Assembly: GCA_003151825.1 (NCBI GenBank) | Contig: PLYO01000039.1 | Location: 39,411 to 103,410 of the forward strand | Length of the DNA: 64,000 bases | Origin: Ignavibacteriota bacterium | Lineage (GTDB): Bacteria; Bacteroidota; Ignavibacteria; Palsa-1295 | Direction of reading: 5' to 3' | Shown: one piece after another, positions 45,940 through 54,535 of the stretch | Numbering within the stretch: position 1 is the first letter of the stretch | Layout: each line of letters opens with the position of its first letter | Position numbers and translations under genes: made by a program | Notes under the pieces: model-generated | Told to the model about the DNA's origin: nothing | What the model saw: only the letters and a program-made list of their open reading frames with translations | Database searches by the model: none

Positions 45940-46500
45940 TCAATCTTCTCCAAAAATAATGGCTTCCACCTCGGCGACGGCACGATCAAGATTATCATTC
46001 ACTACAATATAATCATACTGCCCAGCCATGCCCATTTCCATCTGGGCGCGTTCTAAGCGGCGGTGGATGGTATCTTGGGATTCGGTTTTGCGGTCGCGCA
46101 GGCGCGCTTCGAGCGTGGGCATATCGGGCGGTGCGATGAAAATGAGCAGGCTCTCGTGCGGGAATTTATTTCGGATGGAGATTCCGCCCTTCACATCAAT
46201 ATCGAATAGCAGCCGTTTGGACATTTGCCGGGCGCGCTCGATTTCGCTTTTCGGAGTCCCGTAATAATTCCCGAAAATTTCTTCGTGCTCGATGAGCGCG
46301 CCCGTGGAAATCAACTCCTCGAATTTCTCTCGCGTCACGAAATAATAGTCCACGCCATCGCGCTCCGCCGGACGCTGGGCGCGCGTGGTCGCCGAGACGC
46401 TGAACATCACGTCCGCCGGGTGCCGCGCAAGGATTTCGCGGGCAATGGTGGTTTTGCCCGCGCCGGAGGGAGCGGAGAGTACGATAAGCTGTTTATTCAA
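45940..46500 (-). CDS. gmk: Guanylate kinase
   Basis: The 186-residue enzyme converts GMP to GDP. The P-loop SAPSGAGKTT (about residues 9-18), the GMP-binding SATTRAQRPAERDGVDYYF block and IFIAPPDMPTLEARLRDR are typical. The length is usual for the family. It is followed by a terminator, so it is probably monocistronic; a long TCATTGCGAGG repeat separates it from dnaB. Confidence 0.96.
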   Translation of the reverse strand: MNKQLIVLSAPSGAGKTTIAREILARHPADVMFSVSATTRAQRPAERDGVDYYFVTREKFEELISTGALIEHEEIFGNYYGTPKSEIERARQMSKRLLFDIDVKGGISIRNKFPHESLLIFIAPPDMPTLEARLRDRKTESQDTIHRRLERAQMEMGMAGQYDYIVVNDNLDRAVAEVEAIIFGED

Positions 46501-46525
46501 TTGCGAATTTCGAAAACGGCAGATA

Positions 46526-46655
46526 AAAAGTCATTGCGAGGAGAACGAATCGACCGGAGGGAGATTCGTTCGACGAAGCAATCTCCGGGTCGAAGCGAAG
46601 AGATTGCTTCGAATGAATCACTCCGCTTCGCTCCGTGATTCATTCTCGCAATGAC
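46526..46655. repeat. TCATTGCGAGG repeat array
   Basis: A composite of TCATTGCGAGGAG, GACGAAGCAATCTCCGGG and CTCGCAATGAC blocks in inverted order, about 130 bp, between gmk and dnaB. Same family as 16677-16731. Confidence 0.75.
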
Positions 46656-46698
46656 ACCCTCATAATCTTACTACCCACAAAATCCTGAAAATCGTGGT

Positions 46699-48216
46699 TC
46701 AGAATGCCGGTTCGCCGCCGGTGACGGCTTCAGGCAGCGCATCGAACTCCGGCCAGTTCGTGTAATTTTCGAAGCGTCCGAATTGCTTTTGGAAGGTCGC
46801 GGCGACTTCCCCGATGGGGCCGTTTCGTTGTTTGCCGACAATGATTTCCGCCACGCCGGCGGAGGGAACGGTTTCGCCTTTGACCATCGTGTTTTCGAGT
46901 CCGTACGTCTCGGCGCGATAGATAAACATGACGACATCCGCGTCCTGCTCGATCGCGCCGGACTCGCGAAGATCGCTGAGGAGTGGACGGCGATCATTGC
47001 GAGATTCGACGCTGCGGTTTAATTGCGAGAGCGCCATGACGGGGATATTTAGTTCCTTCGCCAATGCCTTTAGAGAACGTGAGATCATGGAAATTTCGCG
47101 CTCACGCGATTCCATCGAACGGCCCGCGCTCATCAGCTGCAAATAATCCACGATAACGAGTCCGATGCCATGCCGTGCTTTTAAACGCCGCGCTTTCGCG
47201 CGAATTTCGAGCGGAGTGATGGCCGGCGTATCGTCAATAAAAATAGGCGCTTCAGAAAGTCGTCCTATCGTCATGGACATACGGCGCCATTCGTCGTCGT
47301 TCATTTGTCCTTTGCGGGCGCGCTGCATATCCACTTTGGCCTCGGCGCAAAGCATCCGCAGCACTAATTGCATCGCGCCCATTTCAAGAGAGAAAATGGC
47401 GACGGGAACCTTTGGCATGGGATGTAGCGGGATCGCGGCGGTGCGCGCAAAGTTGAGTGCAAGCGCGGTCTTACCCTGCGAGGGCCGCGCAGCGAGCACG
47501 ATGAGATCTGAGTTTTGCCAGCCGCTTGTGATTTGATCGAGATCGAGAAGCCCGGTCGTGACGCCCGTGAGTCCGTTGTGCTGGTCTTTGATTTTATCCA
47601 GCATTTTCATCGTGTCGAACGCAAGCTGCTTGATGGGCTGCGCGCTCTTGCGATGACGGGTTTCCGAAAGCTGGAAGAGATAACCTTCGGCTTCGTCTAA
47701 AAGATTGAAGGTATCGAGTTCGCCCTCGAAGGCGCGGAGTTTTATCTCTTCGCAAATGCGAATGAGTTCCCGCGCGATATATTTTTCGATAATAATACGC
47801 GCATAGCTTTCGACGTTCACCGTCGTCACGACTTTCGATGTGAGTTCGACGAGATACGCCGGCCCTCCCATTTCTTCGAGCTTGCCGTCGAGCGAAAGCT
47901 GATTTTTTACCGTGAGCAAATCAATCGGCTCGGAACGATTATCGAGCGCGATGATCGCGCGGTAGATAAGCGTGTGCGCGTCGCGATAGAATGGGGAGTC
48001 GTCGAGTGAGCGGTCGCCCAGGATTTCGATGGCGCGGTTGGCGGAGGACTTATCGATCATCATCGCGCCCAGCAAGGACTCTTCGAGATCGAGCGCCTGC
48101 GGCGGAATCAGGCCCTTCGGAGAAAGCTTTTCATATAGTTCCGAAAAACTTTTAAGGTAAAGCCGCGCGCTGCGCGCGCCGGGGATGACGTTGGTTTGAA
48201 TTGGCTGAAGGCTCAC
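46699..48216 (-). CDS. dnaB: Replicative DNA helicase
   Basis: The 505-residue hexameric helicase has an N-terminal helical domain (PPQALDLEESLLGAMM near residue 38), a RecA-like motor with Walker A ARPSQGKTALAL (about 238-249), IVIVDYLQLMSAG-like Walker B and LSQLNRSVESR. The start is GTG 48216. The C-terminal 30 residues lack motifs. A repeat copy follows upstream at 48284. Confidence 0.96.
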   Translation of the reverse strand: MSLQPIQTNVIPGARSARLYLKSFSELYEKLSPKGLIPPQALDLEESLLGAMMIDKSSANRAIEILGDRSLDDSPFYRDAHTLIYRAIIALDNRSEPIDLLTVKNQLSLDGKLEEMGGPAYLVELTSKVVTTVNVESYARIIIEKYIARELIRICEEIKLRAFEGELDTFNLLDEAEGYLFQLSETRHRKSAQPIKQLAFDTMKMLDKIKDQHNGLTGVTTGLLDLDQITSGWQNSDLIVLAARPSQGKTALALNFARTAAIPLHPMPKVPVAIFSLEMGAMQLVLRMLCAEAKVDMQRARKGQMNDDEWRRMSMTIGRLSEAPIFIDDTPAITPLEIRAKARRLKARHGIGLVIVDYLQLMSAGRSMESREREISMISRSLKALAKELNIPVMALSQLNRSVESRNDRRPLLSDLRESGAIEQDADVVMFIYRAETYGLENTMVKGETVPSAGVAEIIVGKQRNGPIGEVAATFQKQFGRFENYTNWPEFDALPEAVTGGEPAF

Positions 48217-48283
48217 GAGTCACGTAACGCTGATAAGGCAGTTATGGGTGCCGGGATTTTGTTTGGTGGTGCAATGTTATGGG

Positions 48284-48350
48284 ATATGGGACGTATGGGA
48301 CTAATGTGACATATGGGTCGCAGAGGACACATCAGTCCCATAATACTCAT
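48284..48350. repeat. GGGAC-nnATGGGTC repeat, left copy
   Basis: A cluster of ATGGGAC/ATGGGTC and GTCCCAT units (about 65 nt) directly before the four-helix-bundle gene. The partner lies at 48958-49053. Confidence 0.8.
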
Positions 48351-48357
48351 TTAAACG

Positions 48358-48939
48358 ATGGCTAACAAAGATGGCTTCATCCCACCGCACGGCAATTACC
48401 GCGCGCTGATTTCTTACCAGAAGTCGGAAATTGTTTTTGACATCACGTACCGTTTTTGCAACCGCTTTTTAAAAAAAGGCGATCGCACCATCGACCAAAT
48501 GATTCAAGCTGCGCGATCGGGCAAGCAAAACATCGCCGAAGGGTGCATGGCTTCAGGAACTTCCAAGGAGACAGAAATCAAGCTCACGAACGTCGCCCGC
48601 GCGAGTCTCGCCGAGCTCTTGCTTGACTACGAAGATTATCTCCGTGTCCGCGATCTTGTAAAGTGGGACAAAAATTCGAAGGAAGCGCTGTACGTCCGCA
48701 AGCTTTCGAAGCAGGAGGGAACTACCTTCGAGCATTTTCGTGAAGTCTGCGAAACGCGCCCGCCGCAAGTGATCGCGAACGTTGCGATTTGCCTGATCCA
48801 CCAGACGAATTATCTCCTCGACCATCAAATCGCAACGCTCGAACAGGAATTTCTCAACGAAGGCGGCATCCGCGAGCGCATGACGCAGGCGCGCTTGCGC
48901 AGACGTGGCAAGCCGGGCCAGCCCAGCTCGGACGAATAG
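48358..48939 (+). CDS. Four-helix-bundle protein (23S rRNA-intervening-sequence/bAvd-like)
   Basis: The 193-residue protein is a four-helix-bundle family member: EIVFDITYRFCNRFL, DQMIQAARSGKQNIAEG (about residues 46-62), then RASLAELLLDYEDYLRV and a C-terminal VAICLIHQTNYLLDHQI helix. The family occurs in 23S rRNA intervening sequences, as the avidity protein of diversity-generating retroelements, and often near short palindromic repeats. Here it is bracketed by GGGAC/ATGGGTC repeat clusters, with further solo copies in the window (27565, 32785). This suggests a link between protein and repeats. No reverse transcriptase is here. Confidence 0.8.
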   Translation: MANKDGFIPPHGNYRALISYQKSEIVFDITYRFCNRFLKKGDRTIDQMIQAARSGKQNIAEGCMASGTSKETEIKLTNVARASLAELLLDYEDYLRVRDLVKWDKNSKEALYVRKLSKQEGTTFEHFREVCETRPPQVIANVAICLIHQTNYLLDHQIATLEQEFLNEGGIRERMTQARLRRRGKPGQPSSDE

Positions 48940-48957
48940 TTTAGCGATTTGCAAAAA

Positions 48958-49053
48958 ATGGGACGAATGGGTCACATGGGACTTATGGGTCACCTAAGTC
49001 TAATGTGACCCATAAGTCCCATTCAGTCCCATGAGACACATCGGTCCCAGAAG
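48958..49053. repeat. GGGAC-nnATGGGTC repeat, right copy
   Basis: ATGGGAC, ATGGGTC and GTCCCAT units repeated for about 95 nt right after the four-helix-bundle gene. The left and right blocks are related in both orientations. Confidence 0.8.
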
Positions 49054-49076
49054 CCGCTTCTATTTTCTGGGATTGT

Positions 49077-49718
49077 TTAGCTGGCCGCCTTCGCTATTGC
49101 ATCGAGATTCATTTGTCCCACGACGCCGCGCAGATCATCCAGCGTTACGCCGCCGGAGCCTTCCACGATAAGATAGATACGGTCGGCTACGATGACCCCG
49201 ATCTGGCCGTTGTTTGCTTTCTTTTGCCATGTAACCCAGCCAGGGTATGCGCCGAATTTCTCGCCGTGCTGAAGCTGGTTTTCATCCTCGGAGCTAAAAT
49301 TCGCCAGCATCGAATAGGCTGCCGTGAGTCCTTCAGCGTAATTGTAATCGGCAAGCGTGACTTTCACATGCTTATCGCCGTTATCGAATGCACGTTCGGC
49401 GGTGGACCACTCGATGCCGTTGAAATTGGCGCTCGACGTGCTCGGCTCGTGCGCAGTATATCCGCTGAGATTCGGCAGCAAGCCTGCAAGCGTTGCCGAG
49501 GCAATAGAATGCGTAGCCGATTTATGCACGGCATTCCCAGTGGCTGCCCGCATCGCTTGACTGATGGCGTTAGCCGCGTTATTGCCGCTATTTTGATTAT
49601 TAGCGTTTGGATTGTTCTGGTTCTCCGCGGTGTCGCTCTTTTTGCCGCAGCCGGCTGCCAGCAGCGTAAACGCCGTGAAGAGCAATGTAAAGTTGACGAT
49701 GGATGTTCGTTTCATCAT
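49077..49718 (-). CDS. Lipoprotein
   Basis: The 213-residue protein has a signal sequence with lipobox LAAGC (Cys about residue 24), followed by an Asn-rich linker (NNPNANNQNSGNNAAN). The mature domain starts near 75 and contains TLAGLLPNLSGYTAHEP and VTLADYNYAEGLTAAY segments. It is probably lipidated in the outer membrane; the function is unknown. ATG 49715 is an equally good start. Confidence 0.75.
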   Translation of the reverse strand: MMKRTSIVNFTLLFTAFTLLAAGCGKKSDTAENQNNPNANNQNSGNNAANAISQAMRAATGNAVHKSATHSIASATLAGLLPNLSGYTAHEPSTSSANFNGIEWSTAERAFDNGDKHVKVTLADYNYAEGLTAAYSMLANFSSEDENQLQHGEKFGAYPGWVTWQKKANNGQIGVIVADRIYLIVEGSGGVTLDDLRGVVGQMNLDAIAKAAS

Positions 49719-49903
49719 GGTTTAATGGTGTTTTTAATGATTTGGTTATCTCCGGTTCGAAACTCTTTTTGCAATTTACGAAAAAATCGGGATGGCTCAC
49801 GCAAATTGTTTTGTAGGAAACCATCACGGCGCTTCGCGCGTTCGATGGCCCGCTCAACAAATTTCAACAAACTCCCGATTATAAGCCATCCAAGAAACTC
49901 TCC

Positions 49904-50239
49904 ATGAAAGCCGCCAAACAAGTCGATAAGGTCCACGCCAGCATCACGCCCGTCGATCTCGAAATGATGGTCCGCAATGGCCAGTCGCTCTATCAGGCCG
50001 TGGCCATCACCGCTCGGCGCGCCCGCCAGATCAACGACGAGATCAAAACCGAGTACGAGGCCCGCGTATCCACCCTCATCCCGGTCGAGTCCGATGAGGA
50101 CGAGGAATTCGAGGCCCCGAACTTCGACCAGATGAAAATCTCGCTCGAAATAGATAAGCTCGGCAAGCCCACGCTTGAAGCACTGGCAGAATTCACCCAA
50201 AACAGACTCGAATACCGTTTCCGCGACAGCGATGCGTAG
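49904..50239 (+). CDS. rpoZ: RNA polymerase subunit omega
   Basis: The 111-residue protein is of the Bacteroidota/Chlorobi omega type: SITPVDLEMMVRNGQSLYQAV, ITARRARQINDEIKTEYE, then an acidic DEDEEFEAPNFDQMKISLEIDKLGKPTLEAL. It stabilises RNA polymerase. It diverges from the lipoprotein gene. A CCCTCTCCTTAAG hairpin repeat follows the stop. Confidence 0.9.
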   Translation: MKAAKQVDKVHASITPVDLEMMVRNGQSLYQAVAITARRARQINDEIKTEYEARVSTLIPVESDEDEEFEAPNFDQMKISLEIDKLGKPTLEALAEFTQNRLEYRFRDSDA

Positions 50240-50244
50240 AAAAC

Positions 50245-50267
50245 CCCTCTCCTTAAGAAGGAGAGGG
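50245..50267 (+). terminator. CCCTCTCCTT-AAG-AAGGAGAGGG hairpin after rpoZ
   Basis: A perfect 10-bp stem 6 nt after the rpoZ stop. It belongs to the CCCTCTCC repeat family and may end the transcript; there is no T-run. Confidence 0.5.
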
Positions 50268-50396
50268 ACAGGGGAGAGGTCGTCGAAGAAGAGGGGCAGG
50301 GGAGAGGTCGTCCGAGAGGGTAGGTTTCTTTTTATCCATCGAATAATTCTTATCAACAATTTTTTCGAATTTCTTGCATCCGACCATTTTTTGTCG

Positions 50397-50404
50397 TATC
50401 TTTG
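50397..50404 (+). promoter_or_regulatory. -7 box TATCTTTG before first surface-protein gene
   Basis: Fits TAnnTTTG. The leader to ATG 50580 is about 170 nt, long compared with other -7 boxes in the window, suggesting 5'-UTR control. Confidence 0.5.
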
Positions 50405-50579
50405 TACTGTGAAGATGGGACAATAGTTTTCCGAGAGACGCATCGCGTGATTTTTTCGCGTTATGTGTGTTTCGGAGTGTTCATCTTAAATTTGTTGCAT
50501 TTTGGGCACCGTCGCCCATTCATAAAGTTTTTTCGAAATTCGAATAGTTTTTTTAACTTAAAGCATTCACAACATTAGC

Positions 50580-53369
50580 ATGAAACGTTTTTTGACATTC
50601 CTTGCTGCTGGCGCGCTCGCGCTCGGCTTTGCCACTTCCGCTCACGCTCAATTCCCATACCGGACTTTCGGCGCCGGCACCTTCCAGATGGACGATAATT
50701 CCGGGCACACCCTCGTCCTCTCGACGCCGCAGCCCGGAACCCCGGAATATACCGCGTGGGGGTTGACGGCCCCTCCCTTTTCGCCGTTTTCCTACAGCAT
50801 TCCCGTCCCTCCTCCCGCAGTTGGTGGGCATCCCGTGCAGTCCGGATTTCTCTTTGCCGGCCCGTTTACTTTTAACAATTATGGGATAACTGGTCCTTCG
50901 GGGCCCGGAACGCTGATGACGGGTACCAGCCCGAACCTGACGGGCTTCACTCTTCCGGTCTGGATTTATCCGGGATACGCGGATCCCAGCGGAGCCAACG
51001 CAGGAACCGGTAACTACGGTGGCAGCGCCGGCGCGTGGGGTTACAGCACGACCACCCAGCTTGGCATCCTCACCGTCCTCAGCGGCGTCGCCTATAATGC
51101 AGTAGGCCAGCAGGCCACCGCGACGCCGGGCACCGATTATCTCTATAACGTGGCTTACACTGCCACACCGGGCACGTCAACCAACGGCGCGCTCATCAAT
51201 TCGACGACCTCGGGCGTGAACGTTGCGGCCGCAGGCCTCTCTGTCACCGCCGCGGCGGGTACGCCGGGAACGGGGACCGTTACCGCATTAAGCCTATCGG
51301 CTACTGGTGGATCAAGTGCGGCCACGACAAAGGATATTTCCGCCACGAATTGGAGTGTGACCGACGCCGGAGCGATTAGCTCCAACGGCAACGCAACGCT
51401 TGCTCTTAACGCCGGCACGACCAACACCTTCGGCAATGGCGGCGGCGCGACGCTGAACACCATTGGCGGAAATGCTACCGCCGCAACGACCGCAACGAAT
51501 AACCTCGGCGTCACTACGGTGAGCGCCACGGCGAATACCGCGAACAATATTGGAACGGGAACCGGGACTTCGACCAATATCATTGGAAATGCCAATACTG
51601 GTACCTCGGTCGGCATTACTTCGATACCTGCGCTTGCCAATGGATGGAGCGTGACCGGAGCGGGCATCGCCACCTTTAATAGCACGGCTAACGGCGTTAC
51701 CAGCTTGAGCATAACCAACGGTGCTCCGACCCCGGGCCTGACGACGAATACCGGCGAGTCGATCTCCATAAACGGACCTGGCGGTGGTGGTTCTAACGTC
51801 GGTGTGAAGTTCACGGTCTCCAATCCGGGTGCTGGTTCTGCTTACGATATTCAAGGTTCCGGCGTAGCTCCGGGGACCTGGAACGTCACGGCAGCGGGCG
51901 CAATCAGCTCTAATAGCAACGCGACCATTGCCACGAATGCTACAACAATCAACACCTTCGGCAATGGCGGCGGTACGACGACGAACACCATTGGCGGTAA
52001 CGGCACGAATGCAACGACCACGACGAATAATCTTGGCGTCAACACCAGCGCCGGCGGCGTATCGGCGACCGTTACCAATAATATCGGACTTGGCTCCCTT
52101 ACGGCGCTCAATACCGGCGTTGTGAACAATAATATCGGTCAGAACACGGTGAATGGCACTGTCGTAACGACCACGATTGGCGGCGGGGCGCTCACCGGCA
52201 GCACCGTGGCCATCACCTCGGCACCCATTGGGGCGACGGGATGGAGCGTTACGGGCCAGGGCGTAGCAACCTTCGGCAATTCGGCCGGGGTCGGAGCGGG
52301 ACTGACCTCTAACAATACCTTCATAGGGGCCGCTGGCAATATAGTGCTCGGCTCAGTCATCACTTCGACCGGTGCGGGCCTGGGTGCTGGCGAGACAAAC
52401 GTCGGCCTGCGAGTTACCTCGACGGGTGGCGTCAATAACACCGGCATTGAATTCGGAGCGGTCGGCGCGCTTGGACAAAACGACCTTGTTGGCACAGGCG
52501 ACACCTGGTTGGTAACAAACGCCGGCGCGGCGACCTTCAATGGCAATGTCGCCACCGGCGGGAATTTCAACTTTACCGGCATCGCCGGCACACAGCAAAA
52601 CCTACAGTTCGCCAATACGGCGACTGCGGGGGCGGCGACGCTTGGTGTTACCGGCCAGGGCAGCACCGCCGCGAGCACCACCGGTGGTAGCATTGCCATT
52701 ACGGGCGGCTCGGCGGCAGGTGTTACCAGCAATGGCGGCAATGTCACGGTCCTCGGCGGAACGGGAACGGGCACGACCGGTGCAGTGAACATCCAGAATT
52801 CGGGAACGGGCGCCACGGTCATCGGCAATGCGACGGCTGGAACGAATGTGAGTGTCACGGGCGGCACGAACTGGAGCGTCACCAATGCGGGCGTGGCGAC
52901 CTTTAACGATGCCGCTGCGGTCACGCCGGCGCTCTCGGCCAACAATACGTTTGTAAACGCTGGCGTGACCAATGCGCAGGGCGCGCTGATCACCTCGACA
53001 GGCGCCGGCGCGGGAGTTGGCACCAACACCGCGCTTACGCTTACTGCCTCGGGTAATGCCGGCGCGAACGTTGCGCTCAATATCACCGCTGGTTCCGTAG
53101 TCGGTGCGGGCGCGAACCACTTCGGGCAAGTCTTTGCGATCGCCGGCGATGGCGTACACACCGATTTCGCGATTGCCAATTCGCAGGTAGCGGCCACAAG
53201 CGTCATCATCGTGACGACGCAGCAGGCGTTTACTGCCGGGCCTGTTCTCGATGGCAACTACTATATTCCGCAGGTTACATCCGAGGGAGCTGGGACCTTC
53301 ACGGTGCATCTTTCCGCCATTCCGATGGGTACGGAGACGGTGAACGTCAATTACATCGTCATCAACTAA
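50580..53369 (+). CDS. Large repetitive surface protein 1
   Basis: The 929-residue protein starts with a signal peptide (KRFLTFLAAGALALGFATSAHA, then Gln). The bulk is Gly/Thr/Asn/Ala-rich with repeated units such as GNGGGTTTNTIGGNGT, NNLGVNT and AGAISSNGNATLA; each unit looks like one beta-solenoid or trimeric adhesin strand. The shared motif YDIQGSG...PG.WNVT also occurs in the 58550 protein. The end FVNVNYIVIN-like beta tail differs from known autotransporter or type IX sorting signals. It is probably a surface adhesin or appendage; the family is unknown. Confidence 0.75.
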   Translation: MKRFLTFLAAGALALGFATSAHAQFPYRTFGAGTFQMDDNSGHTLVLSTPQPGTPEYTAWGLTAPPFSPFSYSIPVPPPAVGGHPVQSGFLFAGPFTFNNYGITGPSGPGTLMTGTSPNLTGFTLPVWIYPGYADPSGANAGTGNYGGSAGAWGYSTTTQLGILTVLSGVAYNAVGQQATATPGTDYLYNVAYTATPGTSTNGALINSTTSGVNVAAAGLSVTAAAGTPGTGTVTALSLSATGGSSAATTKDISATNWSVTDAGAISSNGNATLALNAGTTNTFGNGGGATLNTIGGNATAATTATNNLGVTTVSATANTANNIGTGTGTSTNIIGNANTGTSVGITSIPALANGWSVTGAGIATFNSTANGVTSLSITNGAPTPGLTTNTGESISINGPGGGGSNVGVKFTVSNPGAGSAYDIQGSGVAPGTWNVTAAGAISSNSNATIATNATTINTFGNGGGTTTNTIGGNGTNATTTTNNLGVNTSAGGVSATVTNNIGLGSLTALNTGVVNNNIGQNTVNGTVVTTTIGGGALTGSTVAITSAPIGATGWSVTGQGVATFGNSAGVGAGLTSNNTFIGAAGNIVLGSVITSTGAGLGAGETNVGLRVTSTGGVNNTGIEFGAVGALGQNDLVGTGDTWLVTNAGAATFNGNVATGGNFNFTGIAGTQQNLQFANTATAGAATLGVTGQGSTAASTTGGSIAITGGSAAGVTSNGGNVTVLGGTGTGTTGAVNIQNSGTGATVIGNATAGTNVSVTGGTNWSVTNAGVATFNDAAAVTPALSANNTFVNAGVTNAQGALITSTGAGAGVGTNTALTLTASGNAGANVALNITAGSVVGAGANHFGQVFAIAGDGVHTDFAIANSQVAATSVIIVTTQQAFTAGPVLDGNYYIPQVTSEGAGTFTVHLSAIPMGTETVNVNYIVIN

Positions 53370-53380
53370 TTATGGACTTG

Positions 53381-53409
53381 GTAGAGACGCGCCGGTGGCG
53401 CGTCTCTAC
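53381..53409. repeat. GTAGAGACGCGCC hairpin
   Basis: Perfect 13-bp arms with a GGT loop, 11 nt after the surface-protein stop. This dispersed repeat could double as terminator. Confidence 0.8.
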
Positions 53410-53467
53410 ACCACACGATTTTTCAAACAAGTTTTTAACAAGAATTTAATTCAAACTTAACGTCAAC

Positions 53468-54253
53468 ATGCGAACTTACAACATCATGCGAAACGCAACA
53501 TTTGCTCTCGTAGCGGCTTCGGCCATCGGACTGCTTGCCGCGCCTTCGGCACGAGCGCAGGTCAATATCGATGCATTGAAAATGGGCAACGGCTCCGCTA
53601 ACAAAGTGACCATCCAGGCCACCGGACTTGCTGCTGGCGGAAGCCAGACGCTCTCCATTCCCGATCCGGGCGCGGCGTCCAATATCCTGCTCTCGAATGC
53701 ATTAGCCGGCACCGGGCAGACCGTCGCCTCCTCCGGCGCGGCCAACACGGATCTCTCGGTCAGCAATTCGAGCGGACTGCTTAACGCCGGCACGCCCATC
53801 GGGGCGGCTGTCAGCGCGACGGGAGCGGGATTGACGAACATAGGAGTGGAAGTCTCCGCGACCGGCGGCACCAATAACACCGCCATCCAAATCGGAGGGA
53901 CTTCGGCGGCCGGCCAATTCGACATGGTCGGCACTGCGAATCCAGGGCCCGGACCCTCCTGGAGTATTTCCAATACCGGTGCGGCCGTCTTTAGTGGGCT
54001 GACCACCGGAGCCATCGTCGGAGGATTTATTTCGAGCGCGGGAGCGGACCCCTACACGATTCCGACAAACGTGTTCGTCGTCATGCTCACGGGAGCTACC
54101 CACACGGTGAACCTGCCGGCGGAAGTCGATGGCAAGGAACTGAAAATTTATAACACCACCGCAACGCCCACCATCGGAGGCGTCGGAATTCCATCCGGAG
54201 CCAGCTTTACCGTCATCGGAGCGGGTGGTTCATGGATTTTGGAAAATAACTAA
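53468..54253 (+). CDS. Repetitive surface protein 2
   Basis: The 261-residue protein has a signal peptide (IMRNATFALVAASAIGLLAAPSARA, then Gln) and an adhesin-like mature part with GNGSANKVTIQATG, SGLLNAGTPIGAAVSATGAG and NTAIQIGGTSAAGQFDM blocks, like a shorter version of the upstream gene. The end is PSGASFTVIGAGGSWILENN. It lies 98 nt after the 929-residue gene in the same direction. ATG 53468 is used; ATG 53486 would lose 6 residues. Confidence 0.7.
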   Translation: MRTYNIMRNATFALVAASAIGLLAAPSARAQVNIDALKMGNGSANKVTIQATGLAAGGSQTLSIPDPGAASNILLSNALAGTGQTVASSGAANTDLSVSNSSGLLNAGTPIGAAVSATGAGLTNIGVEVSATGGTNNTAIQIGGTSAAGQFDMVGTANPGPGPSWSISNTGAAVFSGLTTGAIVGGFISSAGADPYTIPTNVFVVMLTGATHTVNLPAEVDGKELKIYNTTATPTIGGVGIPSGASFTVIGAGGSWILENN

Positions 54254-54535
54254 CATGGGAAAATGGATTCCCGCTTTCGCGGGAATGACAAGGCATTCGG
54301 CTTTCAGCGCTCTGCGCTAAAAAAAATAACCGAAATGTCATTCCCGCGAAGGCGGGAATCTAGGCCCCGGAAGCACAAAAAAGATTTTTTAACTAACGCA
54401 TTTTTTTAACTTAAACAACCGATTGTCGAACGAAGAGCGTGAACGGAGAATGGAGCAGCATGGCTCCATTACGGACTCGCCACTCGCCACTCGAATCCTT
54501 TTTTTCCTAACTTAAACTAACACTAAACAACCACT
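54254..54535. other. Intergenic region with TGTCATTCCCGCG copies
   Basis: Two inverted copies of the repeat (54265-54290, 54336-54361), a CACTCGCCACTCG stretch and AT-rich sequence. No gene. Confidence 0.75.

Larger units (their letters stand above)
50240..50579. other. Intergenic region before surface-protein cluster
   Basis: 340 bases with no gene: the CCCTCTCCTT hairpin (50245-50267) with GGGGAGAGG tails, an AT-rich stretch, and a -7 box TATCTTTG (50397-50404) about 180 nt before the first surface gene. The leader contains several T-runs but no strong hairpin. Confidence 0.7.

Noticed and set aside
51155..53257. Long Pro/Val-rich minus-strand frames (222 and 372 codons)
   Set aside because: Produced by antisense reading of the Gly/Thr/Asn-rich surface gene; no start signals and low complexity.
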